Source: Massilia phosphatilytica
GTDB lineage: Bacteria > Pseudomonadota > Gammaproteobacteria > Burkholderiales > Burkholderiaceae_D
Length of the DNA stretch: 64,000 nt
NCBI RefSeq assembly: GCF_002968015.1
Contig: NZ_PUIP01000025.1
Span: 22,793-86,792 of the forward strand
Direction: 5' to 3'
The notes beneath the pieces were generated by a model. That model saw only the letters and a list, made by a program, of their open reading frames with translations. It had not been told where the DNA came from and did not search any database. Every line of letters begins with the position of its first letter. Within the stretch, counting starts at the first letter, position 1. Position numbers and translations under genes: made by a program. Shown piece by piece: positions 26,760-36,781 of this stretch.

Positions 26760-27692
26760 ATGCGCATCGCGAACGACGTGACGGAACTGATCGGCAATAC
26801 CCCCTTGGTGCGGATCCGCCGCATGGCGCAGGGCGCCGGCGCGGACCTCACCGCCAAGCTCGAGTTCTACAATCCGGCCCACAGCGTGAAGGACCGGATC
26901 GGCTGGGCCATGATCGAAGCGGCCGAGCAGGCCGGCAAGATCGGCCCGAACACCATCATCGTCGAGCCCACCAGCGGCAACACGGGCATCGCGCTGGCGA
27001 TGGTGTGCGCGGCGCGCGGCTACCGCTGCCGCCTCGTCATGCCGGAGACGATGAGCAATGAACGGCGCATGCTGCTGCGCGCGTACGGTGCCGAACTGGT
27101 CCTCACGCCGGGCCCGGAAGGCATGCTGGGCGCCATCCGCCGCGCCGAGGAAATCGTCGCGGCCGACCCGAACTGCTTCATGCCGCAGCAGTTCAACAAC
27201 CCCGCCAACCCGGAAGTCCACCGCCGCACGACGGCCGAGGAAATCTGGCGCGATACGGACGGCAAGGTCGACATTCTCGTGGCCGGCGTCGGCACGGGCG
27301 GCACGATCACGGGCGTGGCCGAAGTGATCAAGGCGAGAAAACCGTCGTTCCAGGCGATCGCCGTGGAACCGGAAGCGTCGCCGATCCTGTCCAAGGGCAC
27401 GAAGGGACCGCACCCGATCCAGGGTATCGGCGCCGGTTTCATCCCGGACGTGCTGAACACGAAAGCGTACGACGAAGTCATCACCGTCAAGAACGAGGAT
27501 GCCTTCGAGACGGCGCGAGCGGCGGCGCGCGAGGAGGGGCTGCTTGTCGGCATCTCGTCGGGCGCCGCGTTGTGGGCCGCGATCCAGGTCGCCAGGCGGC
27601 CGGAGAACGCGGGCAAGCTGATCGTGACGATCATTCCGTCGTTCGGCGAGCGCTATCTCAGTACGGCGTTGTACGCGAACCTGGCCGGCTGA
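26760..27692 (+). CDS. cysK: Cysteine synthase (O-acetylserine sulfhydrylase)
   Basis: 310-aa PLP enzyme making cysteine from O-acetylserine and sulfide. PLP Lys in NPAHSVKDRIG (about residue 44), the substrate loop TSGNTG, the phosphate loop GTGGTITG and the C-terminal GISSGAA block are intact. CysK is preferred over CysM because of the IGNTPLVRI and KGPHPIQGIGAGFIP segments. It follows the FKBP gene after 28 bases. Confidence 0.93.
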   Translation: MRIANDVTELIGNTPLVRIRRMAQGAGADLTAKLEFYNPAHSVKDRIGWAMIEAAEQAGKIGPNTIIVEPTSGNTGIALAMVCAARGYRCRLVMPETMSNERRMLLRAYGAELVLTPGPEGMLGAIRRAEEIVAADPNCFMPQQFNNPANPEVHRRTTAEEIWRDTDGKVDILVAGVGTGGTITGVAEVIKARKPSFQAIAVEPEASPILSKGTKGPHPIQGIGAGFIPDVLNTKAYDEVITVKNEDAFETARAAAREEGLLVGISSGAALWAAIQVARRPENAGKLIVTIIPSFGERYLSTALYANLAG

Positions 27693-27708
27693 TCAGGCTT
27701 TCCAGATG

Positions 27709-27738
27709 AAAACGGCCCGCTTGCATGCGGGCCGTTTT
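27709..27738. terminator. Bidirectional terminator between cysK and the CDF gene
   Basis: A 12-bp stem AAAACGGCCCGC/GCGGGCCGTTTT with loop TTGCAT. A-run and T-run on the two sides serve both convergent transcripts. It ends 1 base before the CDF stop codon. Confidence 0.88.
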
Positions 27739-27739
27739 G

Positions 27740-28741
27740 TTAATGCGCGTGGGAGTGGCCGTGGTGATGGTCATGATCGTGGTCGTGATCATGGTCATCG
27801 TGCGCATGCGCTTCCAGCCCATCGTGCAGGCAACAACTGCTGTGCTTGGTCGTCCCTTGCTCCACTTGCAGCGTACAGTGGTGGATGGCGAAATCCTCGC
27901 GCAGGTGCCCGACGATGTGGTCGATGACGGCATCGCCCGGATAGCCGTCCGGCATGACGAGGTGGGCCGTGAGGGCCGTTTCCGTCGTGCTCATCGCCCA
28001 GATGTGGACGTCGTGCACTTCCGTCACGCCCGGTTGCGCGGCGAGGAAGGCCGTGACACCGGTCGCGTCGACGCTGGCCGGCACGCCCGCCAGCACCATC
28101 TGGATCGACTCCCGCAGCAGCGACCACGTGCCCACGACGATCACGACGACGAGCACGAGGCTGACGGCCGGGTCGAGCCACGTCCAGTCCGTATACATGA
28201 TCACCACACCGGAGATGACGACGCCCAGCGACAGCACGGCATCGGCCGCCATGTGCTGGTAGGCGCCGCGCACGTTGATGTCGTCCTTGCTGCCAGCGAC
28301 GAAAAGCCAGGCCGAAAAGCCATTGATGAGCACGCCGATGAGCGCCACGATGGACACCGTCGTGCCGGCCACCGGTTCCGGATGGGCGAAGCGGTGCACG
28401 GCTTCCCACGCGATGGCGCCGCACGCGACCATCAGCAGCAGGGCGTTGGCGAGGGCCGCAAGGATGGTCGTGCCGCGCATGCCGTACGTGAAGCGGCGCG
28501 TGGGCGCGCTCCTGGTCAGCAGCGCGGCACCCCAGGCCAGGCCGAGACCCAGCACGTCGGACAGGTTGTGGCCGGCATCGGCCATCAGCGCCGTCGAGTT
28601 GGCGATGAAACCGTAGATGAATTCGATGGCGACAAACGCGGTGTTCAGGCCGATGGCAATGCCGAACGCGCGGCCGTTGTCGCCCGGCGCCGGGTGATGG
28701 TGGTGGCCATGTCCATGGCCGTGGGAATGGTGTTGACTCAT
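27740..28741 (-). CDS. Cation diffusion facilitator metal exporter with His-rich ends
   Basis: 333-aa CDF transporter with six hydrophobic helices and the two metal-site motifs HNLSD (TM2) and HMAAD (TM5). The N terminus is a His/Gly run and the C terminus a long (HD)n/His tail, both likely to bind metal. The cytoplasmic domain carries EVHDVHIW. It probably exports Zn, Co or Ni. The start overlaps the stop of the ArsR gene (ATGA), so the operon is regulator-first. Confidence 0.9.
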   Translation of the reverse strand: MSQHHSHGHGHGHHHHPAPGDNGRAFGIAIGLNTAFVAIEFIYGFIANSTALMADAGHNLSDVLGLGLAWGAALLTRSAPTRRFTYGMRGTTILAALANALLLMVACGAIAWEAVHRFAHPEPVAGTTVSIVALIGVLINGFSAWLFVAGSKDDINVRGAYQHMAADAVLSLGVVISGVVIMYTDWTWLDPAVSLVLVVVIVVGTWSLLRESIQMVLAGVPASVDATGVTAFLAAQPGVTEVHDVHIWAMSTTETALTAHLVMPDGYPGDAVIDHIVGHLREDFAIHHCTLQVEQGTTKHSSCCLHDGLEAHAHDDHDHDHDHDHHHGHSHAH

Positions 28742-29055
28742 GCGTCCAGTCCGGTAGTAGGTTCTGCGATATGTTCGAACATGTTGGAAAGCAGGCCGCT
28801 GATGTGGGCATCGGCGGCCGCATAGAACACCTGCTTGCCCTGGCGCTCCGCCTTGACGATGCGGGCCGCGCGCAGCAGGCGCAGGTGGTGGCTGACCAGC
28901 GAACTGGACAGGTTCAACGCGCCGGCGATGTCGCCCACGGCCGTCGGCTGCGCCAGGCAGGCGAGCACGATCCGCAACCGCGTGGGGTCGCCCAGCAGGT
29001 GGAACAGGTCGGCGAGTTCGTCGACCGCGTTGTCGATGTCGGGTGGGATGCTCAT
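28738..29055 (-). CDS. ArsR/SmtB-family metal-responsive repressor
   Basis: 105-aa winged helix protein: LFHLLGDPTRLRIVLACL, recognition helix LNLSSSLVSHHLRLLR and wing KAERQGKQVFYAA. Helix 5 carries Asp82-x-His84 and His95-x-x-Glu98, the spacing of the CzrA/SmtB Zn/Co/Ni alpha-5 site with the last His replaced by Glu. No Cys site typical of ArsR/CadC is present. It lies upstream of and overlaps the CDF gene, and a dyad operator abuts its start. Confidence 0.92.
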   Translation of the reverse strand: MSIPPDIDNAVDELADLFHLLGDPTRLRIVLACLAQPTAVGDIAGALNLSSSLVSHHLRLLRAARIVKAERQGKQVFYAAADAHISGLLSNMFEHIAEPTTGLDA

Positions 29056-29089
29056 GCTTAACGTTTGAAGAACTGTTCACATGTTAAGC
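29056..29089. promoter_or_regulatory. Nested dyad operator of the ArsR-CDF operon
   Basis: Outer arms GCTTAAC (29056-29062) and GTTAAGC (29083-29089) share one centre with an inner TGAA-N6-TTCA (29066-29079). The inner part is the usual SmtB/ArsR half-site layout. The site directly abuts the start codon of the repressor, so autorepression at the initiation region is likely. Confidence 0.7.
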
Positions 29090-29154
29090 GCATAGACGTG
29101 GCGGGCGCAAGGGATAAAATGAGGTCTTTACGGCCAGACCCCGCACATGGCGCC

Positions 29155-29664
29155 ATGCGACATCGGATTCGACACCTGATCTTCCTGCCGGTTTTCACAT
29201 TGTTCAGCTTGCACGCCGTGGCGAGCGAGCCGATTTCGCCTCGTGGCAGGACCGTCGTGTCGGACTCGCTGGATGGCCGCACGGTGGCGGCCGTGTTCGT
29301 GACGCATGCAGTCGGCATCGGTCGACCGGGTGCGAAGGAGCGCCGGCCTGCCGTGTCGGGATGCACTTAAAGCCGTTTCCCGTGCATTGTTCTCGACAGC
29401 CTGCAGATTGCAGTGGATGGGCATCCGCTCGCCGTTCCGCGCTCCGTGTCGGCGACGCTGCCGGACCTCAGGACGGCTGCGTTGCGCAAAGGCGCCCGGC
29501 ACTTTGAGTTGATTCTCGAAGGCGGGGATGCGTCCGAGGGATATCGGGTGGTCGTCGAATTCGACCAGTCGGGCATTAAATCGCGCCGGCTTTACGGAGC
29601 CTTCGACCCGGACGCCGTGCTGGAGGAAACCACGTATCGCCCGCAACCCGCCGCCGGCAACTAG
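29155..29664 (+). pseudogene. Small secreted-protein gene interrupted by in-frame TAA
   Basis: An ORF starts at ATG 29155 with a clear signal peptide (LIFLPVFTLFSLHAVASEP) and stops at TAA 29368-29370. The same frame then stays open to 29664, encoding CIVLDSLQIAVDGHPLAVP and a compact beta-rich C-terminal half with EGGDASEGYRVVVEF. The two parts look like one protein of about 170 aa. The middle (KERRPAVSGCT, stop, SRFPC) is the damaged region. Suppression or a sequencing error is possible. Function unknown. Confidence 0.55.
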
Positions 29665-29673
29665 CCATCCTGC

Positions 29674-32442
29674 TCACGGCACCTGCCCATCCACATCCCG
29701 CACCTCCGGCTGCCCCAACCCGAGCTTCTGCAACTGCGGCAGAATCGCCGCCCGATCGCCGACGGCGATGACTTTCAGCTGATCGGGCTTCAGGTATGTC
29801 TGCGCCGCCGCCTGCACCTGCGCGGCCGTCACGGCGCGGTAGCGGTCGGGCAGGGTGTGCCAGTAATCGGCCGGGAGGTCGAACACAAAGGTCTCGGCCA
29901 GGCTCGCGCCGATGCCGCTGTTCGTTTCGAACTGGCCCGGCAGCGAATACACCTGCGAATCGCGCGCGCCCGCCAGTTCGGGGCCCGGCAGCGGCTTGTC
30001 GCGCATGCCGTTCACTTCCCTGAGGATCTCGGAGACGGAAGGCCCCGTGACATCCGTCCGCACGCTGCCCGCGATGGTGAACGGGCCCGGCGTGCGGTCG
30101 TAGCGGAAGGCCGAGAACACGCCGTAGCTGTAGCCCTTTTCTTCGCGCAGGTTGAGGTTGATGCGGCTCGAGAACAGGCCGCCCAGCGCCGCGTTCATGA
30201 CCTGCATGGCCGGGTAGTCCGGCGTCTTGCGCGCGGCCGCGATGGTCGTCACGCGCAGCGCCGTCTGCGGGGCGCCCGGCTTGTCGACGACGACGAGCCG
30301 GGCCCTGGTGCCGGCAGGATCGCCGACCGACGTCATGGCCGCGTCGGCGCGTTCCCAGCCGCCGAAGCGGGCCGTCGCCAGCGTGCGTACCTCGTCCGGC
30401 GTGATGTCGCCGGAGACGACGAGGGCGGCGTTGCCGGGCAGGTAGTGGCGGCGCCAGAAGCGCACGATGTCTTCGCGGGTCGTCGCGCGGATCGCCTGTT
30501 CCGTGCCCAGCTGGCCGTAGCCGTACGGGTGGCCGGGGCCGTACAGCGCGCCGGCCGCGGCGACGGCGGCGATCAAAGCAGGATCGTCGCGCTGCTGCGT
30601 CAGTTCACCGAGGCGGGAAGCGCGCTGGCGCTCGACTTCCGCGGTCGGGAAGGCCGGATGCAGCACGACGTCGGCCAGCACGTCCAGCGCCTGCGGGAAC
30701 GTGGATCGCAGCGCCAGCAGCGACACCGTCGACGCGTCGGGCGACGCGGCGCTGCCGAGGAAGGCGCCGAGCTGCGCGATCTCGTCGGCGATGCGCGGTG
30801 CGCTGCGCGTGGCCGTGCCTTCGTCCAGCATGTCCGCCGTGAAGCCGGCGAGGCCCGGCTGGTCGTAGGGATTGGCGTCGGAGCCGCTTTTCACGACCAG
30901 TTCCGCCGCCACGAGCGGCAGCGCGGGGTTCGGGTGGACGATGACCGTCAGGCCGTTCGGCAGCTTGAACGATTCGCCCTGCGGCAGCGTGAAGCGCGGC
31001 GCCGGGCCCGGTTTCGGCGGCGTGCGGCGCCACGCTTCGTCGCGGTTGATGCCGGCGGCGCGGTCGGTCTTGCCGGCCTTTGGCGGCGGCGGCGCCGGCA
31101 CGTCGGGCCCGAGGTCCGGCTTGCCCGGCACGCCGGCGACGATCACGCGCGCGTTCGGCTGCAGGTACGCCTGCGCGACGCGGCGCACGTCGGCGGCGGT
31201 GACGCGGCGCAGGCGCTCGATGTCCTTCGGCAGGTAGCCCGGGTCGCCCGTGTACTGGTTGTACTGGTTGATCTGGTTCGCGAGGCCCGTGCCGCCCAGC
31301 TTTTCGATGGACGTCAGCATCGCCGTCTCGATCGTGTTGCGGGCGCGCTCGACTTCCTGCCCGGACGGTCCCGTGTCGCGCAGCGCCTTGAGTTCCGCAT
31401 CGATCGCCGCTTCCAGCTCGGACGGATCGTGGCCGGGGCGCGCGGTGACGTCGACGATGAAGGTCGACGTGAGGGCGTTCGAATTCTGCGCGGCCGCCGC
31501 TTCCTGCGCGATCTGGCGCTCGTAGACCAGGGTTTTGTACAGGCGGCTCGACTTGCCGCCGGCGAGAATCTGCGCCGTCACCGCCAGCTCGGCATCGCCC
31601 GGCTGGAAGGCCGGCGGCGTGAGCCACGCCATGTACAGGCGCGGCAGTTCGACGCGGTCCGGCACCGTGATGCGGCGCTCGCGCGCGATGGCGGGCGTGG
31701 CGACCTGCGGATGCACGACCGGCGGGCTGCGTTTGAAACTGCCGAAGTATTTTGCGACGAGGGCGCGGGCTTTCGCCTTGTCGATGTCGCCGGCGATCAC
31801 GATGCTGGCGTTGTTCGGGCCGTAGTAGCGCCTGAAGAAATCGCGCACGTCGGCCAGCTTCGCGTTCTGGATGTCGGCATGCGAGCCAATGACGGCCGCG
31901 TAATAGGGGTGCGTCTTCGGGAACAGCGCGTGGTTCAGCGCTTCTTCGACGATGCCGTACGGGCGGCTCTCGACGCTCTGGCGGCGCTCGTTGCGCACGA
32001 CGTCCTGCTGGTTCGACAGTGCCGTCTGGTCGAGCACGTCGAGCAGGTAGCCCATGCGGTCGGCGTGCACCCACAGCGCGAGTTCGAGCTGGTTCGACGG
32101 CACCGTGTCGTAGTAATTGGTGCGGTCGTAGTCCGTGCTGCCGTTGCTGTCGGTGGCGCCGGCGCCTTCCAGCAGGCGGTCGGCGAGGCCGCGCGGCAGG
32201 TGCTGCGTCCCGGCGAACATCATGTGCTCGAACAGGTGGGCGAAGCCGGTGAGGCCGGGCGCCTCGTTGGCGGGGCCGACGTGATACCAGATGTTGACGG
32301 CCACGATGGGCAGGCGGTGGTCCTCGACGAGGATTACCTCCAGGCCGTTGGGGAGCGTCGTTTTGTCGTAGCGGATCTGCTGCGCGGCCGTCGGCCCTGC
32401 AAGCAGCAACGACAACAGGAGCAGGGACAGGAGGCGTGTCAT
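29674..32442 (-). CDS. Tandem M16 zinc peptidase (insulinase/PqqL-like)
   Basis: 922-aa secreted protein with a signal peptide (to about AAQ, residue 21) and two fused M16 halves. The N half has the inverted Zn motif HLFEH (69-73) and a distal Glu near 152, so it is catalytic. The C half (about 490-915, starting FKLPNGLTVIVH) lacks HxxEH and is the non-catalytic partner. The Pro/Lys-rich linker lies around 455-490. ATG 32442 is chosen for the signal peptide. It follows the phosphatase gene by 14 bases. Confidence 0.9.
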   Translation of the reverse strand: MTRLLSLLLLSLLLAGPTAAQQIRYDKTTLPNGLEVILVEDHRLPIVAVNIWYHVGPANEAPGLTGFAHLFEHMMFAGTQHLPRGLADRLLEGAGATDSNGSTDYDRTNYYDTVPSNQLELALWVHADRMGYLLDVLDQTALSNQQDVVRNERRQSVESRPYGIVEEALNHALFPKTHPYYAAVIGSHADIQNAKLADVRDFFRRYYGPNNASIVIAGDIDKAKARALVAKYFGSFKRSPPVVHPQVATPAIARERRITVPDRVELPRLYMAWLTPPAFQPGDAELAVTAQILAGGKSSRLYKTLVYERQIAQEAAAAQNSNALTSTFIVDVTARPGHDPSELEAAIDAELKALRDTGPSGQEVERARNTIETAMLTSIEKLGGTGLANQINQYNQYTGDPGYLPKDIERLRRVTAADVRRVAQAYLQPNARVIVAGVPGKPDLGPDVPAPPPPKAGKTDRAAGINRDEAWRRTPPKPGPAPRFTLPQGESFKLPNGLTVIVHPNPALPLVAAELVVKSGSDANPYDQPGLAGFTADMLDEGTATRSAPRIADEIAQLGAFLGSAASPDASTVSLLALRSTFPQALDVLADVVLHPAFPTAEVERQRASRLGELTQQRDDPALIAAVAAAGALYGPGHPYGYGQLGTEQAIRATTREDIVRFWRRHYLPGNAALVVSGDITPDEVRTLATARFGGWERADAAMTSVGDPAGTRARLVVVDKPGAPQTALRVTTIAAARKTPDYPAMQVMNAALGGLFSSRINLNLREEKGYSYGVFSAFRYDRTPGPFTIAGSVRTDVTGPSVSEILREVNGMRDKPLPGPELAGARDSQVYSLPGQFETNSGIGASLAETFVFDLPADYWHTLPDRYRAVTAAQVQAAAQTYLKPDQLKVIAVGDRAAILPQLQKLGLGQPEVRDVDGQVP

Positions 32443-32456
32443 GCGGGCTCCGTGTG

Positions 32457-33356
32457 TTAATGACAGGCGGCGCTGCCGCGGTCGGGCGGGGCGATGCCGA
32501 AGGAAGAGAGCCGCGTGGACTCGACGAATTCCCAGCCGTAGCCGCCCGCGTACAGCCGCAGGCGCAGCACGCCGGTGCGGTTGGCGTCGCGGACCTCGCT
32601 GTGCGCGACGGTGAGCAGGAACGGCGTCGGATACGCGCCCCCGGTGCCGACGACGAACTGGCGCAGGCCGCGCGTCGGATCGAGGCGGCCGTCCGCGTCC
32701 TGCGGGGCGAAGCGTTCGTAGTCGTGGTCGTGGCCGGACAGCACCAGCTCGGCGCCGGCGGCGTACAGCAGCTGCCACGCGTCGCGCATCTTCGGGATGC
32801 TGCCGTGGCCGCCGGAGCTGTACAGCGGATGGTGCCAGTAGGCGAGCGTGCAGCGCGCGGGGTGGGCGGCGAGGTCGGCGCGCAGCCAGTCCAGCTGGGC
32901 CGCGTGCTGGGACGGGGCGAGGTTGCTGTCCAGCGAAACGATGTGCCAGGTGCCCAGCTCGAAACTATAGTAGCCGCGGCCGGCGCGCGCACCCCACCAG
33001 TCGAAATAGGGCTTGGCGCCCGGCGTGTAGTACTCGTGGTTGCCGGGCGCGGGCCACGTGCGGTCCTTGAAGCGGCCCCACGTCGGCGCGTAGCAGCCGA
33101 TGAATTCCTTGATGGCGCCGTGCGGATAGGTCAGGTCGCCCAGCGCCAGCACGACGGCTTGCGGATCCTGCGCGAGCCCGGCTGCGACGGTGGCGGCCGT
33201 GTCGGCCGCGCCCGAATACGCCGGATCGCGGTAGGCACAGCGCGCGATGTCGCCGGCCGCGTACACGGTGATGCCCTGGTCCGGATCCACCGCGGCCGCG
33301 TTGACGGAAACGGCCGCCAGGAGTGCGGCCGCGGCACGCAACGGCGGGCGGCGCAT
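32457..33356 (-). CDS. Secreted metallophosphoesterase (purple-acid-phosphatase-like)
   Basis: 299-aa exported phosphoesterase with signal peptide to about residue 22. Metal ligand motifs: AAGDIARC, LALGDLTYPHG, PAPGNHEYY, YWHHPLYSSGGH and LSGHDHDYERF, the full calcineurin-like set in order. It would hydrolyse phosphate monoesters or diesters in the periplasm. The stop of pncC lies 2 bases upstream, so pncC, this gene and the M16 gene are probably one operon. Confidence 0.9.
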   Translation of the reverse strand: MRRPPLRAAAALLAAVSVNAAAVDPDQGITVYAAGDIARCAYRDPAYSGAADTAATVAAGLAQDPQAVVLALGDLTYPHGAIKEFIGCYAPTWGRFKDRTWPAPGNHEYYTPGAKPYFDWWGARAGRGYYSFELGTWHIVSLDSNLAPSQHAAQLDWLRADLAAHPARCTLAYWHHPLYSSGGHGSIPKMRDAWQLLYAAGAELVLSGHDHDYERFAPQDADGRLDPTRGLRQFVVGTGGAYPTPFLLTVAHSEVRDANRTGVLRLRLYAGGYGWEFVESTRLSSFGIAPPDRGSAACH

Positions 33357-33358
33357 CC

Positions 33359-33841
33359 TTACTCGAGCAGGCGCAAGAGGCCGGCCAGCGCGTGCGCCAC
33401 CGTCTGCTCGCGGACTGCGTGGCGGTCGCCGGAGAACACGAGACGTTCGGTGTAGGTCGTGTCGCCCTTCGACCAGCCGAAGCACACCGTGCCTACGGGC
33501 TTGCCGGGCACGGCGCCCGTCGGGCCGGCGATGCCGGTCGTGGACACCGCCACGTCGGCGTTGCTGTTGGCGACCGCGCCTTCGGCCATCGCGCCCGCGA
33601 CTTCCTCGCTGACGGAACCGAATTGCGCGATCAGCGCGGCCGACACGTCCAGCATCTCCGTCTTGGAGGCGTTCGAATACGTCACGAAACCGCATTCGAA
33701 CCAGCCGGTCGAGCCGGGAATTTCCGTGATGGCCTGGGAGACGCCGCCGCCGGTGCAGGATTCGGCGGTGGCCAGCAGCAGCCTTTTGGTTTCGAGTGCC
33801 CGGCCCACACGGGTGGCCAGGTCGATGATGTCGTTCGTCAC
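33359..33841 (-). CDS. pncC: Nicotinamide-nucleotide amidohydrolase PncC (CinA C-terminal family)
   Basis: 160-aa stand-alone CinA C-terminal domain that deamidates NMN to NaMN. LLATAESCTGGGVSQAIT, GFVTYSNASKTEML and STTGIAGPTGAVPGKPVGTV are typical. The GTG start at 33841 is chosen because AAGGAGGAG lies upstream at good spacing and the length then equals the family; the ATG-led frame further upstream reads unrelated residues. Confidence 0.93.
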   Translation of the reverse strand: MTNDIIDLATRVGRALETKRLLLATAESCTGGGVSQAITEIPGSTGWFECGFVTYSNASKTEMLDVSAALIAQFGSVSEEVAGAMAEGAVANSNADVAVSTTGIAGPTGAVPGKPVGTVCFGWSKGDTTYTERLVFSGDRHAVREQTVAHALAGLLRLLE

Positions 33842-34227
33842 GTGTCGCTCCTCCTTGTAATGGCGGTAGCAGAGAACCGCCAGGTCTCCAGGATCCATCG
33901 TGAGCATGCGGGCGCCGATGCGCCGCCGTGTGCCGGTCGCGGAAGGTTCCGCTGCGCGCTCGCGTCCATTCTAGCGCGCCTTCCCGCCGTGCGGCGTCGG
34001 AATCTTAACGAAAAGCCATTCTTACGGTGATGGCCAGGCCGTCCTTACAAACGCAAATGTCTTTACCAGCGTAAATGACAGGCGCCGTTCCGTGCGACAT
34101 CGCCCCTGGTCGTGCTGCTATGCTGCTCGTCTTGCGGGCTGGCCCCGCATTGTTGTTCATTGACCGAACCAGGACCTCGCATGCCGCTCGACCGTTTCGC
34201 GCATGACCATCCGGGGCCGGCATACTC
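33842..34227. other. Intergenic control region ahead of the yfiR operon
   Basis: 386 bases without a supported gene between divergent pncC and yfiR. It holds two 15-base direct repeats of pattern TTACnnnCGyAAATG (34045-34059 and 34063-34077), the second forming TTTAC-CAGC-GTAAA, and a TATGCT -10-like box at 34119-34124. These look like regulator sites for the yfiR operon. Confidence 0.45.
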
Positions 34228-34770
34228 ATGATGGTCGTTTCGCTCGCAGCCGCGCGTCCTGTCCGCCAGGCGGTGCTGTGCCTGCTGATCCTCGCGGGTG
34301 TCGCCCAGGCCGGCGCAGGCCCCTTTTTCGCGCCTGAGCGCAAGCTCAAGGCGGCCTACCTGTACCGTGTGGCCACGTTCGTCGACTGGCCGGACGCGGC
34401 ATTCGCGCGCGCCGGCACGCCGTTGCTGGTGGGCGTTGCCGGGGACGACGCGCTGGCCATCGAAGCCGGGCAGTTCATGGCTGGCCGCCTCGTGCATGGC
34501 CGTCCACTGGAAGTCCGCCGCGTCGACCCGCGCGCGCTGCCGCCCGGCCTGCATGTCCTGTACCTGGCCGCATCGCCCGCGCGCGGCCGGCTGCTGGAAG
34601 CCGTGCGCAGCCGGCCCGTATTGACGATCTGCGACGGTGTCCCCGGACCCGGCTGCGTCGTCGGACTGGTGGCGGACGACGACCACCTGCGGCTGCGCAT
34701 CGACCGGCTCGAAGCGATGGCCGCGCAACTGCGTATCAGCGCGCGCCTGCTGGCGCTGGCGACGCGGTGA
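34228..34770 (+). CDS. YfiR-family periplasmic protein (DUF4154)
   Basis: 180-aa exported protein, signal peptide to about residue 29 (AQAGAGP), with the YfiR signature KLKAAYLYRVATFVDWP at the mature N terminus. In Pseudomonas YfiR binds and represses the diguanylate cyclase YfiN in the periplasm. Here the next gene, 4 bases on, is a CHASE8-like histidine kinase rather than a cyclase, so YfiR probably modulates that kinase. Cys in LTICDG and PGPGCVVG could form a redox-sensitive disulfide as in YfiR. Confidence 0.87.
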   Translation: MMVVSLAAARPVRQAVLCLLILAGVAQAGAGPFFAPERKLKAAYLYRVATFVDWPDAAFARAGTPLLVGVAGDDALAIEAGQFMAGRLVHGRPLEVRRVDPRALPPGLHVLYLAASPARGRLLEAVRSRPVLTICDGVPGPGCVVGLVADDDHLRLRIDRLEAMAAQLRISARLLALATR

Positions 34771-34774
34771 CGCC

Positions 34775-36777
<2,003 letters not shown>

Positions 36778-36781
<4 letters not shown>

